This document shows, piece after piece, positions 17,909-28,868 of a stretch of 64,000 nucleotides of DNA; position 1 is the stretch's first letter; every line of letters starts with the position of its first letter. A model generated the notes under the pieces. The model worked only from the letters and a program-made list of their open reading frames with translations, did no database searches and was not told the DNA's origin. The position numbers and the translations under genes are program-made. The DNA is from Rudaea cellulosilytica DSM 22992 (GTDB lineage Bacteria; Pseudomonadota; Gammaproteobacteria; Xanthomonadales; Rhodanobacteraceae), in assembly GCF_000378125.1 (NCBI RefSeq), contig NZ_KB899241.1:1-64000 (forward strand), given 5' to 3'.

Positions 17909-19992
17909 ACGCGGCGCTGCTGCCGGCGACGCTCGACTCGATCGCCACGCTGATCGAGCGCGGCGACCTCGTTGGTGCCGAACGCCAGGCGCAAGCGGCA
18001 CTGCAGAACTTGCCGCCGCATGCGGAAGTCTGGCGCTTGCTCGCAATCGCGCAGATCCGCTTGGGGCGCATGGACGCGGCGGCGCGCTCGCTGCAACAGG
18101 CAGCGCGCCTCGATCCGAATTCAGTCGAAGTGCTGTGCAACCTCGCCGCAGTCGAACTGCATACCGGCAAGGCAGAGACGGCGGCGGTCACGCTCGAACG
18201 CGCGCTCGCGCTCGCGCCGAACCATGTCGGCGCGCTCACCAATCTCGGCCGTCTGCGCCACCAGATCGGCGACTACCTCGGCGCGGCGCAATGCTTCGAG
18301 CGCAGCCTGCGCGCAGACCCCGGTCGCGCCGAAACTTGGTTCGACCTCGCCAACGCCAGTGCCGCTCTGCACTACTGGAGCGCTGCAGAATCGCACGTGC
18401 GTCAGGGCATCAACCTCGCGCCGCGCTCGGCCGACGGCTGGTACGTACTCGGCTATCTTTACGAACGTCAGGGCCGGCTCGCCGACGCGTTGCAGCCGTA
18501 TCGCAACTCGATGGAGTTGAGCCCGCGCCCTCAAACCGCGCACAACCTTGCCTTGGTGCAGGACCAGCTCGGCGACTGGCAGGCCGCGGCGCGCACGATG
18601 GAGCGCGCGCTGCAACTCGCTCCCGACCTGTTCGAAGCACTCAGCCAGCTCACCTACACCAAACGCCGACTGTGCGAATGGCAGGGCCTGCCCGAACTCG
18701 CAACGCGGCTCGTCGCCGGCGTCGACGCAGGGCGGCCGGGCATCCTGCCGTTCTCGCTGCTCGCCGAAGACACGACGCCCGCGCAGCAACTCGCCTGCGC
18801 GCGCACGTTTGCGCGACAGTTCGCATCCGTGGCGACTCCACATCAAGCCGCGACTTTGTCATCGGCAGGCGATGGATCGCTGCGCGTCGGCTTCGTCTCC
18901 TCAGGCTTCAAGGAACACGCCACCGGCCTGCTCGTGGTCGAGCTGATCGAACGCCTGCGCGCGACGAACCTGAGCACGATCGCATTCGCGACCACGCCCG
19001 GCGACGGCAGCGAGCTTCGTCAGCGCCTCGAACTCGCATTCCGCGAGTTCCATGATGTCGCCCAACACACGCCCGAAGCGATCGCGGAGCACATTCGTGC
19101 CGCGCGCATCGACGTGCTGATCGACGTCGATGGTTATTGCATGAATTCGCTGCCACGCATCTTCGCGCAGCGGCCCGCGGCGATCCAGGTTAACTGGCTC
19201 GCCTACCCCGGCTCGCTCGGCGCGCCGTGGTACGACTATCTGATTGCCGACGATGGCGTGATTCCCCCGGCGCAACGGGCGCATTACGACGAGAAAATCG
19301 CCTGGCTGCCGCGCTGCTACCAGCCTACCGACACAAGCCGCATCGTGCGCGAAGCGCCCGCACGCGAGGCGTTGGACCTGCCCGCCGACGGTTTCGTCTA
19401 CTGCTGCTTCAACGCCAACTGGAAAATCACGCCGCAGAGCTTCGCATTGTGGATGCGCATTCTGCGCGAGGTTCCCGGCAGCGTGCTGTGGCTGCTCGAC
19501 GAGCGCCCCGGCAACGGCGTGATCGAGCGCCTGCGCGACGCCGCGCAACGCGCGGGAGTCGATCCGCGACGGCTGGTCTTCGCACCGAAGGCGAACCACG
19601 CCGATTATCTCGCCCGCTACGGCCACGCCGACCTGTTCCTCGACACGAATCCGTACAACGCCCACACCACCGCGTCGGACGCGCTCTATGCTGGCTGCCC
19701 CGTGTTGACCCGACCCGGCGACACGTTCGCCTCGCGCGTCGCGGCGAGTCTGAACCGCCAGATCGGCCTCGACGAATTGATCGCTGCCGATGACGAGGCC
19801 TATGTCGCGCTTGCGATCGGGCTGGCGCGCCAGCCCGCGCGCGTGGATGCCTTGCGCGCGCGCCTGCACGACCCAGCCACGCGCGCGCGACTGTTCGACA
19901 TGCAGGCGTATGCCGACGACTTCGCCGCGCTGATCCAACGCATTGCCGCGCATGCGCGCGCCGGCCAGCCGCCGCAGGATATTTCGCTGTAG
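17905..19992 (+). CDS. TPR + O-GlcNAc transferase-like (GT41) protein
   Basis: 695 residues. The N-terminal half is a TPR solenoid with clear 34-residue units ([44 protein letters not shown]). The C-terminal half is the GT41/SPINDLY catalytic region: [14 protein letters not shown] with the conserved His, [31 protein letters not shown], and the nucleotide-sugar region [18 protein letters not shown] with [17 protein letters not shown]. It is predicted to transfer a sugar (GlcNAc or fucose type) to Ser/Thr of proteins. Acceptor and donor are unknown. It is translationally coupled to prfA by a 4-nt overlap. Confidence 0.9.
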   Translation: MNAALLPATLDSIATLIERGDLVGAERQAQAALQNLPPHAEVWRLLAIAQIRLGRMDAAARSLQQAARLDPNSVEVLCNLAAVELHTGKAETAAVTLERALALAPNHVGALTNLGRLRHQIGDYLGAAQCFERSLRADPGRAETWFDLANASAALHYWSAAESHVRQGINLAPRSADGWYVLGYLYERQGRLADALQPYRNSMELSPRPQTAHNLALVQDQLGDWQAAARTMERALQLAPDLFEALSQLTYTKRRLCEWQGLPELATRLVAGVDAGRPGILPFSLLAEDTTPAQQLACARTFARQFASVATPHQAATLSSAGDGSLRVGFVSSGFKEHATGLLVVELIERLRATNLSTIAFATTPGDGSELRQRLELAFREFHDVAQHTPEAIAEHIRAARIDVLIDVDGYCMNSLPRIFAQRPAAIQVNWLAYPGSLGAPWYDYLIADDGVIPPAQRAHYDEKIAWLPRCYQPTDTSRIVREAPAREALDLPADGFVYCCFNANWKITPQSFALWMRILREVPGSVLWLLDERPGNGVIERLRDAAQRAGVDPRRLVFAPKANHADYLARYGHADLFLDTNPYNAHTTASDALYAGCPVLTRPGDTFASRVAASLNRQIGLDELIAADDEAYVALAIGLARQPARVDALRARLHDPATRARLFDMQAYADDFAALIQRIAAHARAGQPPQDISL

Positions 19993-20001
19993 GATGGCGG
20001 C

Positions 20002-20523
20002 ATGACCGCTGCCAAAGAATTCGCACCGCTCAATCTCTGTGTGTTGACCGTGTCCGACACGCGCAGCGCGCACAACGACACTTCGGGCGACTATCTCTGC
20101 GATGCATTGGCCGCAGCGGGCCATCGCCTGCATGCGCGGGCGATCAGCCGCGACGACAAATACAATCTGCGCGCCATCGTCTCCACGTGGATCGCGCAGG
20201 CCGACGTGCACGGCATTCTCGTGACTGGCGGCACCGGTTTCACCGGCCGCGATTCGACGCCTGAAGCGCTGCTGCCGCTGCTTGACAAGCAGATGCCCGG
20301 TTTCGGCGAGATGTTCCGCGTGCTCTCGTTCGAGGAGATCGGCACCTCGACACTGCAGTCACGCGCATTCGCCGGCCTTGCCAACGACAAATTCGTGTTC
20401 TGCCTGCCCGGCTCGACCTCGGCCTGCAAAACCGCCTGGGAAAAGCTCATCCAGGCACAGCTCGACTCGCGCACCGCGCCGTGCAATCTGGCCGGCTTGA
20501 GATCACGTTTGCGCGAAACCTGA
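20002..20523 (+). CDS. moaB: Molybdenum cofactor biosynthesis protein B
   Basis: 173 residues of the MoaB/MogA fold that adenylylates molybdopterin. LNLCVLTVSDTRS opens the fold, and the MPT-binding loop is VTGGTGFTGRDSTPEAL. FCLPGSTSACKTAWEKL closes the family signature. It starts 9 bp after the glycosyltransferase gene. No other moa or moe genes are nearby, so it is a scattered member of the pathway. Confidence 0.94.
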   Translation: MTAAKEFAPLNLCVLTVSDTRSAHNDTSGDYLCDALAAAGHRLHARAISRDDKYNLRAIVSTWIAQADVHGILVTGGTGFTGRDSTPEALLPLLDKQMPGFGEMFRVLSFEEIGTSTLQSRAFAGLANDKFVFCLPGSTSACKTAWEKLIQAQLDSRTAPCNLAGLRSRLRET

Positions 20524-20550
20524 GTTTCGACCAGCGCAAGGATCACTTCG

Positions 20551-21318
20551 ATGAAGAAGAAGAAATACGAGCATCATCTGAAGGAACTCGCAGTCGAACT
20601 GGTCGAACTCCAGCGCTGGCTGATCCACACCGGCAAGCGCGTCGTCGTGCTGTTCGAGGGGCGCGACGCGGCCGGCAAGGGCGGCACGATCAAGGCGATC
20701 AGCGAATACCTCGACACGCGCCACTACCGCATCGTCGCGCTGTCGAAACCGAACGAACGCGAGCGCACGCAGTGGTACTACCAGCGCTACATCGAGCACC
20801 TGCCCGCGGCCGGCGAGATCGTGCTGTTCGACCGCAGCTGGTACAACCGTGCCGGCGTCGAGCACGTCATGGGTTTCTGCAGCGAGGAGGAGTACAAACG
20901 CTTCCTCGCCGAATGCCCGGTGTTCGAGAAGGGCCTCGTCGATGACGGAATACTTTTGTTCAAATACTGGCTCGCCGTTGACCAGGCCGAGCAGGAAGAA
21001 CGCTTCGCCGAGCGCGCGTCCGATCCGCTCAAGCGCTACAAGATCTCCCCGATCGATGTCGCCGCGCGCAACAAGTACCGCGAATACGCCGAGGCGCGCG
21101 AGGCGATGATCGCAGCGACGAGCACCGAGCACGCGCCGTGGCACGTGGTCGACTTCAACGACCAGCCGCGCGGCCGCCTCAACCTGATCCGCGATCTGCT
21201 CGACCGGCTGCCCGACCGCAAAATCCCGGTAAAACCACTCAAATTGCCCAAACTCAAGGGCGATCTAGGCGTCGAAGAGCTGGCCGACAGCTCGCTTTGG
21301 GTAAAAACCGTGTACTGA
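20551..21318 (+). CDS. ppk2: Polyphosphate kinase 2
   Basis: 255 residues, single-domain PPK2. Walker A is FEGRDAAGKGGTIKAI near residue 36 and Walker B is FDRSWYNRAGVE near 93. The lid region with conserved Arg/Lys follows (QEERFAERASDPLKRYKIS). It uses polyphosphate to phosphorylate nucleoside mono- or diphosphates. Its class (ADP/GDP or AMP preferring) cannot be set by eye, though the length fits the single-domain types. It is 27 bp downstream of moaB on the same strand. Confidence 0.95.
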   Translation: MKKKKYEHHLKELAVELVELQRWLIHTGKRVVVLFEGRDAAGKGGTIKAISEYLDTRHYRIVALSKPNERERTQWYYQRYIEHLPAAGEIVLFDRSWYNRAGVEHVMGFCSEEEYKRFLAECPVFEKGLVDDGILLFKYWLAVDQAEQEERFAERASDPLKRYKISPIDVAARNKYREYAEAREAMIAATSTEHAPWHVVDFNDQPRGRLNLIRDLLDRLPDRKIPVKPLKLPKLKGDLGVEELADSSLWVKTVY

Positions 21319-21356
21319 AGCCGCGTCCGGGACGCGCCGGTTCGACTGTCACAAAA

Positions 21357-21376
21357 CCGTCACGTGAAAATGACGG
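21357..21376. promoter_or_regulatory. Inverted repeat upstream of the TonB receptor
   Basis: CCGTCA and TGACGG face each other around 8 bases (CGTGAAAA), about 200 bp upstream of the TonB receptor start and about 40 bp after ppk2. The 14-bp centre-to-centre spacing is compatible with a dimeric repressor or activator site, but a 6-bp repeat of this kind is also expected by chance in some intergenic regions. Confidence 0.25.
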
Positions 21377-21568
21377 CTTATACGCCCAAAATTTTGCGAT
21401 TCCTTTACAATCGCCGACAAAAAGCAACACGGGAATTCCTCCGGCCGCATGCGTCGTGAATCCGCGACGATCCTGCGACCCATGCCCGCATCGATCGGGC
21501 ACGGCAGGAGGGATCAAGGGACGAAGTTCTTCGCAATATTTCGCCCATTCAACTGGAGAGACCCGATC

Positions 21569-23845
21569 ATGTCATCGCACAGCCTCGCTCGCGCCTCGCG
21601 CGCGCCGCGCCGTTATACCCTGAGCCTCGCCATCGTCTTTGCCCTCACCGGGAATGCGATGTACGCCGCCGATACCGCGCCAGCCGACGATGCCAACGCG
21701 CCCAAGCAACTCGGCGACATCACCGTCACCGCGGAAAAGCGCAGCGAGAACATCCAAAAGGTGCCCGAGTCGATCACCGCGATCGATACCGAGAAGCTCG
21801 ACGTGCTCAAGTCCGGTGCCGACGATGTGCGCTTCCTGTCCGCGCGCGTGCCGAGTCTGCTGATCGAGTCCTCGTTCGGGCGCACGTTCCCGCGCTTCTA
21901 CATCCGCGGCCTCGGCAATACCGATTTCGACTTGAACGCCTCGCAACCGGTGTCGTTCGTCTATGACGACGTCGTGCTCGAGAACCCGATCCTGAAAGGC
22001 TTCCCGATTTTCGACATCGACCAGGTCGAAGTACTGCGCGGCCCGCAGGGCACGCTGTTCGGTCGCAATACGCCGGCCGGCGTGGTCAAGCTTGATTCGA
22101 AGAAGCCGACGCAGGAACCGGATGGCTATGTCGACGTCAGCTACGGCCGCTACGGCACCACCAACATCGAGACCGCGTTCGGCGCGGGCATCAACCAGGA
22201 CTGGGCGTTCCGCGTCTCCTTCCTCGACCAGCACCGCGACGACTGGGTGAAGAACACCGCACCGGGCAAGAGCAACGAGCTCGGCGGCTACAACACGCAA
22301 GCGTTGCGCCTGCAATTCGAATACAAGCCATCCGACACGTTCGATGCGCTGCTCAACGTGCACGGCATGAACATCAACGGCTCGGCAATCCTGTTCCGCG
22401 CCAACATCATCCAGCCGGGCACGAATGATTTCGTTCCGGGTTGGAAACGTGACGAAATCTCGATCGATGGCAACAACTTCCAGGACGTGACGTCGAGCGG
22501 TGCAAGTCTGCACTTGACCTGGAGCTTGGAGAACATGGAGCTGGCCTCGATCACCAGCTTCGACCGGGTCAAGACGCTGAGCCACGGCGACATCGACGGC
22601 GGCTACGGCGCGTCCTATGCACCCGGAGGCGTGATGGGCCCCGGTTTCATCCCGTTCGCGTCCGAGTCGGCGGACGGCCTGCCGTTCCATCGCCAGATCA
22701 CCCAGGAAGTGCGCCTGTCCTCGAAGAACACTTCACCGCTCGACTGGATTCTCGGCGCGTACTATTTCAACGAGAACCTGACGATCGACAGCTTCGACTA
22801 CGAAACCATCTTCAGCCACGGTGCGCTCGACGGCTACGCGCAGCAGAAGCAGAAGGATGTGAGCGAAGCGCTGTTCGGCTCGCTCGGCTATCAAGTCAAC
22901 GACGCGTTCAAGATAAAGGGCGGCCTACGCGTCTCGCACGACGAAAAGAACTGGACCGCCACGCGCTACATCTCGCCGATCGGCGGCGGTGCACTCGGCC
23001 CGTTGTTCGAGAATCCGTCCTACACGCACACCACCGGCGATCTGTCGGCCACCTACAGCCTCGACAAGGACACGACGCTCTACGCGCGCGCCGCGACCGG
23101 CTATCGCGCGCCGAGCATCCAAGGCCGCTTGTTGTTTGGCGACACGCCTTCAGTGGCCAAGGCGGAGACGATCACTTCGGGCGAAGCGGGCATCAAATCG
23201 GATCTGTTCGACCATCGCGCCACGATCAGCGCCGACGTCTACGTCTACGAGATGAAGAACCAGCAGCTCACCGCGGTCGGCGGCACGACCAACTTTGCCC
23301 GCCTCGTCAATGCGAAGAAAACCGAGGGACGCGGTTTCGAACTCGATGCACGTGCCTACGTCACCGACAACCTGATGGTCACGGCAGGCGGCAGCTACAA
23401 CTACACCAAGATCAAGGACCCGAACCTCTACATCACGCCGTGTGCGGCGTGTACGGTGCTCGACCCCGAAATCGTCGAGGGTGGCGTCACCCTCGCCTCG
23501 ATCAACGGCAACCCGCTGCCGCAGGCGCCGAAGTGGATCGGTAACGTGACCGCGCGCTACGCGATCCCGTTCAAGGACGGCGAGCTGTTCGCGTATACCG
23601 ACTGGGCCTACCGCAGCAAGGTCTCGTACTTCCTCTACCAGTCGGTCGAGTTCACCGGCAAGGCCTGGGTTGAAGGCGGCCTGCGCGTCGGCTACGCCTG
23701 GCACGACAACAAGCGTGAAGTGTCGTTCTACGGCCGCAACATCCTCGACAAGAAGGCAATTACCGGCGGCATCGACTTCGACAACCTGACCGGTTACGTC
23801 AACGAGCCGCGCATCTGGGGTGTGCAGTTCCGCGGCGAGCTTTGA
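21569..23845 (+). CDS. TonB-dependent outer-membrane receptor
   Basis: 758 residues. A long signal peptide (LSLAIVFALTGNAMYAADT) is followed by the TonB-box region (LGDITVTAEKRSENIQKVPE), a plug domain with the RGLGNTDFD and EVLRGPQGTLFGRNTPAG hallmarks, and a 22-strand-type barrel ending in an aromatic-poor WGVQFRGEL. Start: ATG at 21569 with a CTGGAGAG ribosome site; the frame is open further upstream but lacks signal features. It stands alone between ppk2 and a strong terminator. The cargo is unknown: the plug resembles the large xanthomonad/sphingomonad group used for carbohydrates or siderophores. Confidence 0.93.
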   Translation: MSSHSLARASRAPRRYTLSLAIVFALTGNAMYAADTAPADDANAPKQLGDITVTAEKRSENIQKVPESITAIDTEKLDVLKSGADDVRFLSARVPSLLIESSFGRTFPRFYIRGLGNTDFDLNASQPVSFVYDDVVLENPILKGFPIFDIDQVEVLRGPQGTLFGRNTPAGVVKLDSKKPTQEPDGYVDVSYGRYGTTNIETAFGAGINQDWAFRVSFLDQHRDDWVKNTAPGKSNELGGYNTQALRLQFEYKPSDTFDALLNVHGMNINGSAILFRANIIQPGTNDFVPGWKRDEISIDGNNFQDVTSSGASLHLTWSLENMELASITSFDRVKTLSHGDIDGGYGASYAPGGVMGPGFIPFASESADGLPFHRQITQEVRLSSKNTSPLDWILGAYYFNENLTIDSFDYETIFSHGALDGYAQQKQKDVSEALFGSLGYQVNDAFKIKGGLRVSHDEKNWTATRYISPIGGGALGPLFENPSYTHTTGDLSATYSLDKDTTLYARAATGYRAPSIQGRLLFGDTPSVAKAETITSGEAGIKSDLFDHRATISADVYVYEMKNQQLTAVGGTTNFARLVNAKKTEGRGFELDARAYVTDNLMVTAGGSYNYTKIKDPNLYITPCAACTVLDPEIVEGGVTLASINGNPLPQAPKWIGNVTARYAIPFKDGELFAYTDWAYRSKVSYFLYQSVEFTGKAWVEGGLRVGYAWHDNKREVSFYGRNILDKKAITGGIDFDNLTGYVNEPRIWGVQFRGEL

Positions 23846-23872
23846 TCTCGGCGCATCAACCTTGCCCGAGAC

Positions 23873-23906
23873 AAAAAAGCAGCCGGCGCAATGCCGGCTG
23901 CTTCGT
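23873..23906. terminator. Bidirectional rho-independent terminator
   Basis: A perfect 9-bp stem, GCAGCCGGC (23879-23887) with GCCGGCTGC (23893-23901), has a 5-nt loop. Six A residues precede it and a TTCGTTT stretch follows. It lies between the convergent TonB receptor (plus) and MHYT (minus) genes and can serve both. The A-run gives a good U-tract on the minus strand. Confidence 0.88.
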
Positions 23907-23926
23907 TTCAATCACCTGAAAACCGA

Positions 23927-24667
23927 TCAGATCTGGATTTCGGTGCGCTGCTGCTGGCGCATCATCGTCACGATCAGGGTGCCGAACAGCAGCACCGAGG
24001 CGACGATGAAGATGGTGATGCCGAGGCTTTCGCCGCGCAGGCCCTGAGCGACTGCCGTGGCATCCGCCGTCGGCACGAAACCGGCCGCGGCCATCGCCGT
24101 GTAGTGCATGCCGCAAACCGCCACGCCCATGACCAGCGCGGCACCAAGCAGTTGCATCCAGCCGCGCAGGTTGAACGCAAGCCATAACGCCGCGATCGAA
24201 GCGACGATCGCGATCACCACGGACAACGCGACGATGTTCTGATCGTAGACCGTCTGCGCCGGCATCAACATCGCTGCCATGCCGGTGTAGTGCATGCCGG
24301 CGACCCCCAGACCCATCAGCACGCCAGCGAGCACGAGCTTACCCCAGGAAAACACGCCGCTGCTGGCGACCGCGAGGCCGAGCGTGCACGCGGCGATGCC
24401 GATCACCGCGGACGCTGCGGTCAGCGGCAGGTCGTAGGTCACCGGGACGTTCATCTGGCATGCAAGCATCGCGATGAAGTGCATCGCCCAGATGCCGCCA
24501 CCGCCAACCGCGGCGCCCGAACCGATCAACGCCTGCCAGCGCTCGCTCGCGTTCTTCGCGGTCGGGATGCCGATCGCGAGTTGCAGCGCGGTGTACGACC
24601 CGAGTACCGAAACCAGGTAAGACAGCAGAACAAGAAAGGTATTGTGATGGCAATGTATCGCGTTCAT
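23927..24667 (-). CDS. Stand-alone MHYT-domain integral membrane sensor
   Basis: 246 residues with seven predicted membrane helices. It shows the three MHYT-type motifs: AMHFIAMLACQM, GMHYTGMAAMLM and GMHYTAMAAAGF. The family is proposed to bind copper and sense O2, CO or NO. Unlike YkoW-type proteins it has no GGDEF, EAL or kinase domain; after the last helix only a short tail (MRQQQRTEIQI) remains. Start: ATG at 24667; the open frame upstream codes for unconserved Arg-rich sequence. It is 25 bp downstream of the V4R-domain gene on the same strand and shares its transcript by inference. Confidence 0.88.
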   Translation of the reverse strand: MNAIHCHHNTFLVLLSYLVSVLGSYTALQLAIGIPTAKNASERWQALIGSGAAVGGGGIWAMHFIAMLACQMNVPVTYDLPLTAASAVIGIAACTLGLAVASSGVFSWGKLVLAGVLMGLGVAGMHYTGMAAMLMPAQTVYDQNIVALSVVIAIVASIAALWLAFNLRGWMQLLGAALVMGVAVCGMHYTAMAAAGFVPTADATAVAQGLRGESLGITIFIVASVLLFGTLIVTMMRQQQRTEIQI

Positions 24668-24692
24668 GTCGTTCCCCCGAAGATGCGTCAAG

Positions 24693-25571
24693 TCATTCGC
24701 TGAAGGTAAATACGCAGTAGCTGGCTCCCGAATTGCGACAATGCGTCTCCTCGACGCGCGCCGGCGCGTCGGCACGAGAGGTATTGATCAAGCCTTCGAA
24801 AAAACCGGAGAAAAAATGGCAGGTGCGGCCGTGCTGGCCATTGCCGCAGAACGGACTTGCCTTGAGCCGCAAACCGTCGTCTTCGATATCGGCGGGCAGC
24901 AACTGGCGCACGGCGGGCAAAGCGATATGGCGCACGGCGTCGTGCAGGCCGAGGCGCGCGCCGAGCGCGAAGTCGCGCTTGTACACCCAGGTGCCGACAC
25001 GGTTGCCGACGTAACGCAGCACGCTGTCGTGTTCCGCGGGCGGAATCTCCTGCTCGAGCAAGACGAGACGCGGCAAGATCTGCGGGTAGTCCGCCGCGAG
25101 CTTGGGCAATAGGATCTCCAGACGCGAACGGTCGTAGCTGGGCCGCGGCGCGGCCATGCGATTGCCGAACTCCGCCGCACGTCCATTGAGCGGCATTTCC
25201 TGCGGCGCTTGCGGCGCCGGATACGCAGCAGGCGGCGCATAGCTCGGCGCTGGCGTGTATTGCGGTGCGACGCGCGGCATCGGCGCGCCCCCCCGTGGCG
25301 GGGCCGGGGCGGCCACCTCGTGCATCATCGACTCGTACGAGCGCACACGACGATGCGTGGCAATGCGGTCCTCGAGTTCGAGCATGCTTGTTTCCGGGCC
25401 GCGCACCGCAAAATTGAGCGAAACCCCTTCATTGCTCTCGGCCATGCGCTGGCGTACCAGACTGAAGCCGCAGGCCATGACGATCTGCCCGAGCTCGAAT
25501 AGCAAACTCTCTTTCTGATCCGCAACGACGCGGATTTGCAACTCGACGTAACGCGAGTATGGCTCGTTCAA
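24693..25571 (-). CDS. ACT-like + V4R domain protein, possible small-molecule sensor
   Basis: 292 residues. Residues about 5-75 have a beta-alpha-beta-beta-alpha-beta pattern like an ACT domain (YVELQIRVVADQKESLLFEL). Residues about 90-140 are a Pro/Ala/Tyr-rich linker. The C-terminal half resembles a V4R (4-vinyl-reductase, XylR-N-like) ligand domain: FCGNGQHGRTCHFFSGFFEG, then EETHCRNSGASYCVFTF with its Cys pair. No enzyme or DNA-binding domain is seen. Start: TTG at 25571 has AAGGGGG 6 bases upstream, far better than the GTG at 25589. It is first in a likely two-gene operon with the MHYT protein. Domain names are inferences from the sequence pattern. Confidence 0.7.
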   Translation of the reverse strand: MNEPYSRYVELQIRVVADQKESLLFELGQIVMACGFSLVRQRMAESNEGVSLNFAVRGPETSMLELEDRIATHRRVRSYESMMHEVAAPAPPRGGAPMPRVAPQYTPAPSYAPPAAYPAPQAPQEMPLNGRAAEFGNRMAAPRPSYDRSRLEILLPKLAADYPQILPRLVLLEQEIPPAEHDSVLRYVGNRVGTWVYKRDFALGARLGLHDAVRHIALPAVRQLLPADIEDDGLRLKASPFCGNGQHGRTCHFFSGFFEGLINTSRADAPARVEETHCRNSGASYCVFTFSE

Positions 25572-25728
25572 GATGTCCCCCTTGAGCACTGAACACGAAC
25601 GACAAAAACGCTAATAGTTCACACTAATCGCCGCCGCACGATTTCCTGCATTTGTGAGTTGTAACAATTTTTTCGCGACGATAACGAGAATTGCAGCATG
25701 TTCCGCCGCTATTCTTAAAAATGCGTTC

Positions 25729-25750
25729 GCGATTTTTGGCTAAAAATCGC
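25729..25750. terminator. A/T-rich perfect hairpin downstream of acyP
   Basis: GCGATTTTT and AAAAATCGC pair perfectly (9 bp) around GGCT, 21 bp beyond the stop of the acylphosphatase gene. No run of U follows on the minus strand, so it may be an mRNA 3' stabilising hairpin rather than a classic terminator. Confidence 0.4.
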
Positions 25751-25770
25751 CAATTGGCTCACAACGTGCA

Positions 25771-26079
25771 TTATTCGCCGCAAATCGAGAATCCGTCCGC
25801 GGGCGATGCACCGGGAAAATTGCCGGAAACACCGATATCGGAGCCATCAAGGTCGATGCGACTCACGTCGTCGACACGGGCTGCGGGAGGGCCCAGCTGT
25901 AGCCAGGATTGGAGCCGGTTCAACGCGTCTTCGGTACCGCAGGCAAGCACCTCGACGCTGCCATCGGCCAGGTTCTTCGCGTAACCACCCAGCCCCAACG
26001 CCTGTGCTTGGGTACGCGTCGACGCGCGGAAGAACACACCCTGTACCCTGCCCCGGACGAGGAATTTTGCGCAAGGCAT
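25771..26079 (-). CDS. acyP: Acylphosphatase
   Basis: 102 residues. It hydrolyses carboxyl-phosphate bonds such as those of acetyl phosphate. The catalytic Arg and phosphate loop appear as [14 protein letters not shown] near residue 8, and the catalytic Asn in [17 protein letters not shown]. The C-terminus is longer than the usual 90 residues by about ten. It follows the tlpA-like gene by 9 bp on the same strand. Confidence 0.93.
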   Translation of the reverse strand: MPCAKFLVRGRVQGVFFRASTRTQAQALGLGGYAKNLADGSVEVLACGTEDALNRLQSWLQLGPPAARVDDVSRIDLDGSDIGVSGNFPGASPADGFSICGE

Positions 26080-26088
26080 GCGCGAACC

Positions 26089-26556
26089 TCAGGGCTTGAT
26101 GATCGCGTCGAGATCCTTCATCTGGATCGGCCCTAAAAAGGCCTTGGCAACGCTGCCGTCCGGCGCAATCAAATAGGTGTTCGGCAAACCTTTGGGCGTG
26201 TCGAAATCCTTGGGCGGATCCATCACGTCGACTTGCGCGACCGGATAACTGAGCGGATGCGCCTTGAGGAACTTCCCGATATCGGCCTTTTCGCTGTCCT
26301 CGTAGGCGAGGCCGATCGCCGCGACCTTGTCCTTGTGCGCGTCGACGTAGGCGGAAATGTCCGGCAATTCCTTGATGCATGGCGAGCACCAGGTCGCCCA
26401 GAAATTGACGATGACCCATTTGCCGTTCTGCGCGGACAAATCGAAAGTCTTGCCGTCGAGCGTGGTCAACTTGAGCGCAGGTTTCGGTGCGGTCGCGGCG
26501 CAAGCGATGCCGGCCATCAGCAACGCGGCGCAGAAAAGAAAGCAGAAACGTTTCAT
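26089..26556 (-). CDS. TlpA/ResA-type thioredoxin-fold protein
   Basis: 155 residues with a signal peptide (FCFLFCAALLMAGIACA), so it is periplasmic. The thioredoxin core has the redox motif NFWATWCSPCIKELP and the cis-Pro region GLPNTYLIAPDGSV. It is predicted to reduce disulfides, for example in cytochrome c or outer-membrane protein maturation; the target is not evident. Start: ATG at 26556; an open frame upstream overlaps the brkB-like gene. It is the middle gene of the brkB-tlpA-acyP run. Confidence 0.9.
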   Translation of the reverse strand: MKRFCFLFCAALLMAGIACAATAPKPALKLTTLDGKTFDLSAQNGKWVIVNFWATWCSPCIKELPDISAYVDAHKDKVAAIGLAYEDSEKADIGKFLKAHPLSYPVAQVDVMDPPKDFDTPKGLPNTYLIAPDGSVAKAFLGPIQMKDLDAIIKP

Positions 26557-26581
26557 GCAGGTCCTTCGGGATCGGGGTTCG

Positions 26582-28859
<2,278 letters not shown>

Positions 28860-28868
28860 ATTATCGCC

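Noticed and set aside
21319-21568. A small gene between ppk2 and the TonB receptor
   Set aside because: The open frame there is an upstream extension of the receptor frame without a ribosome site or conservation; the region fits a promoter.
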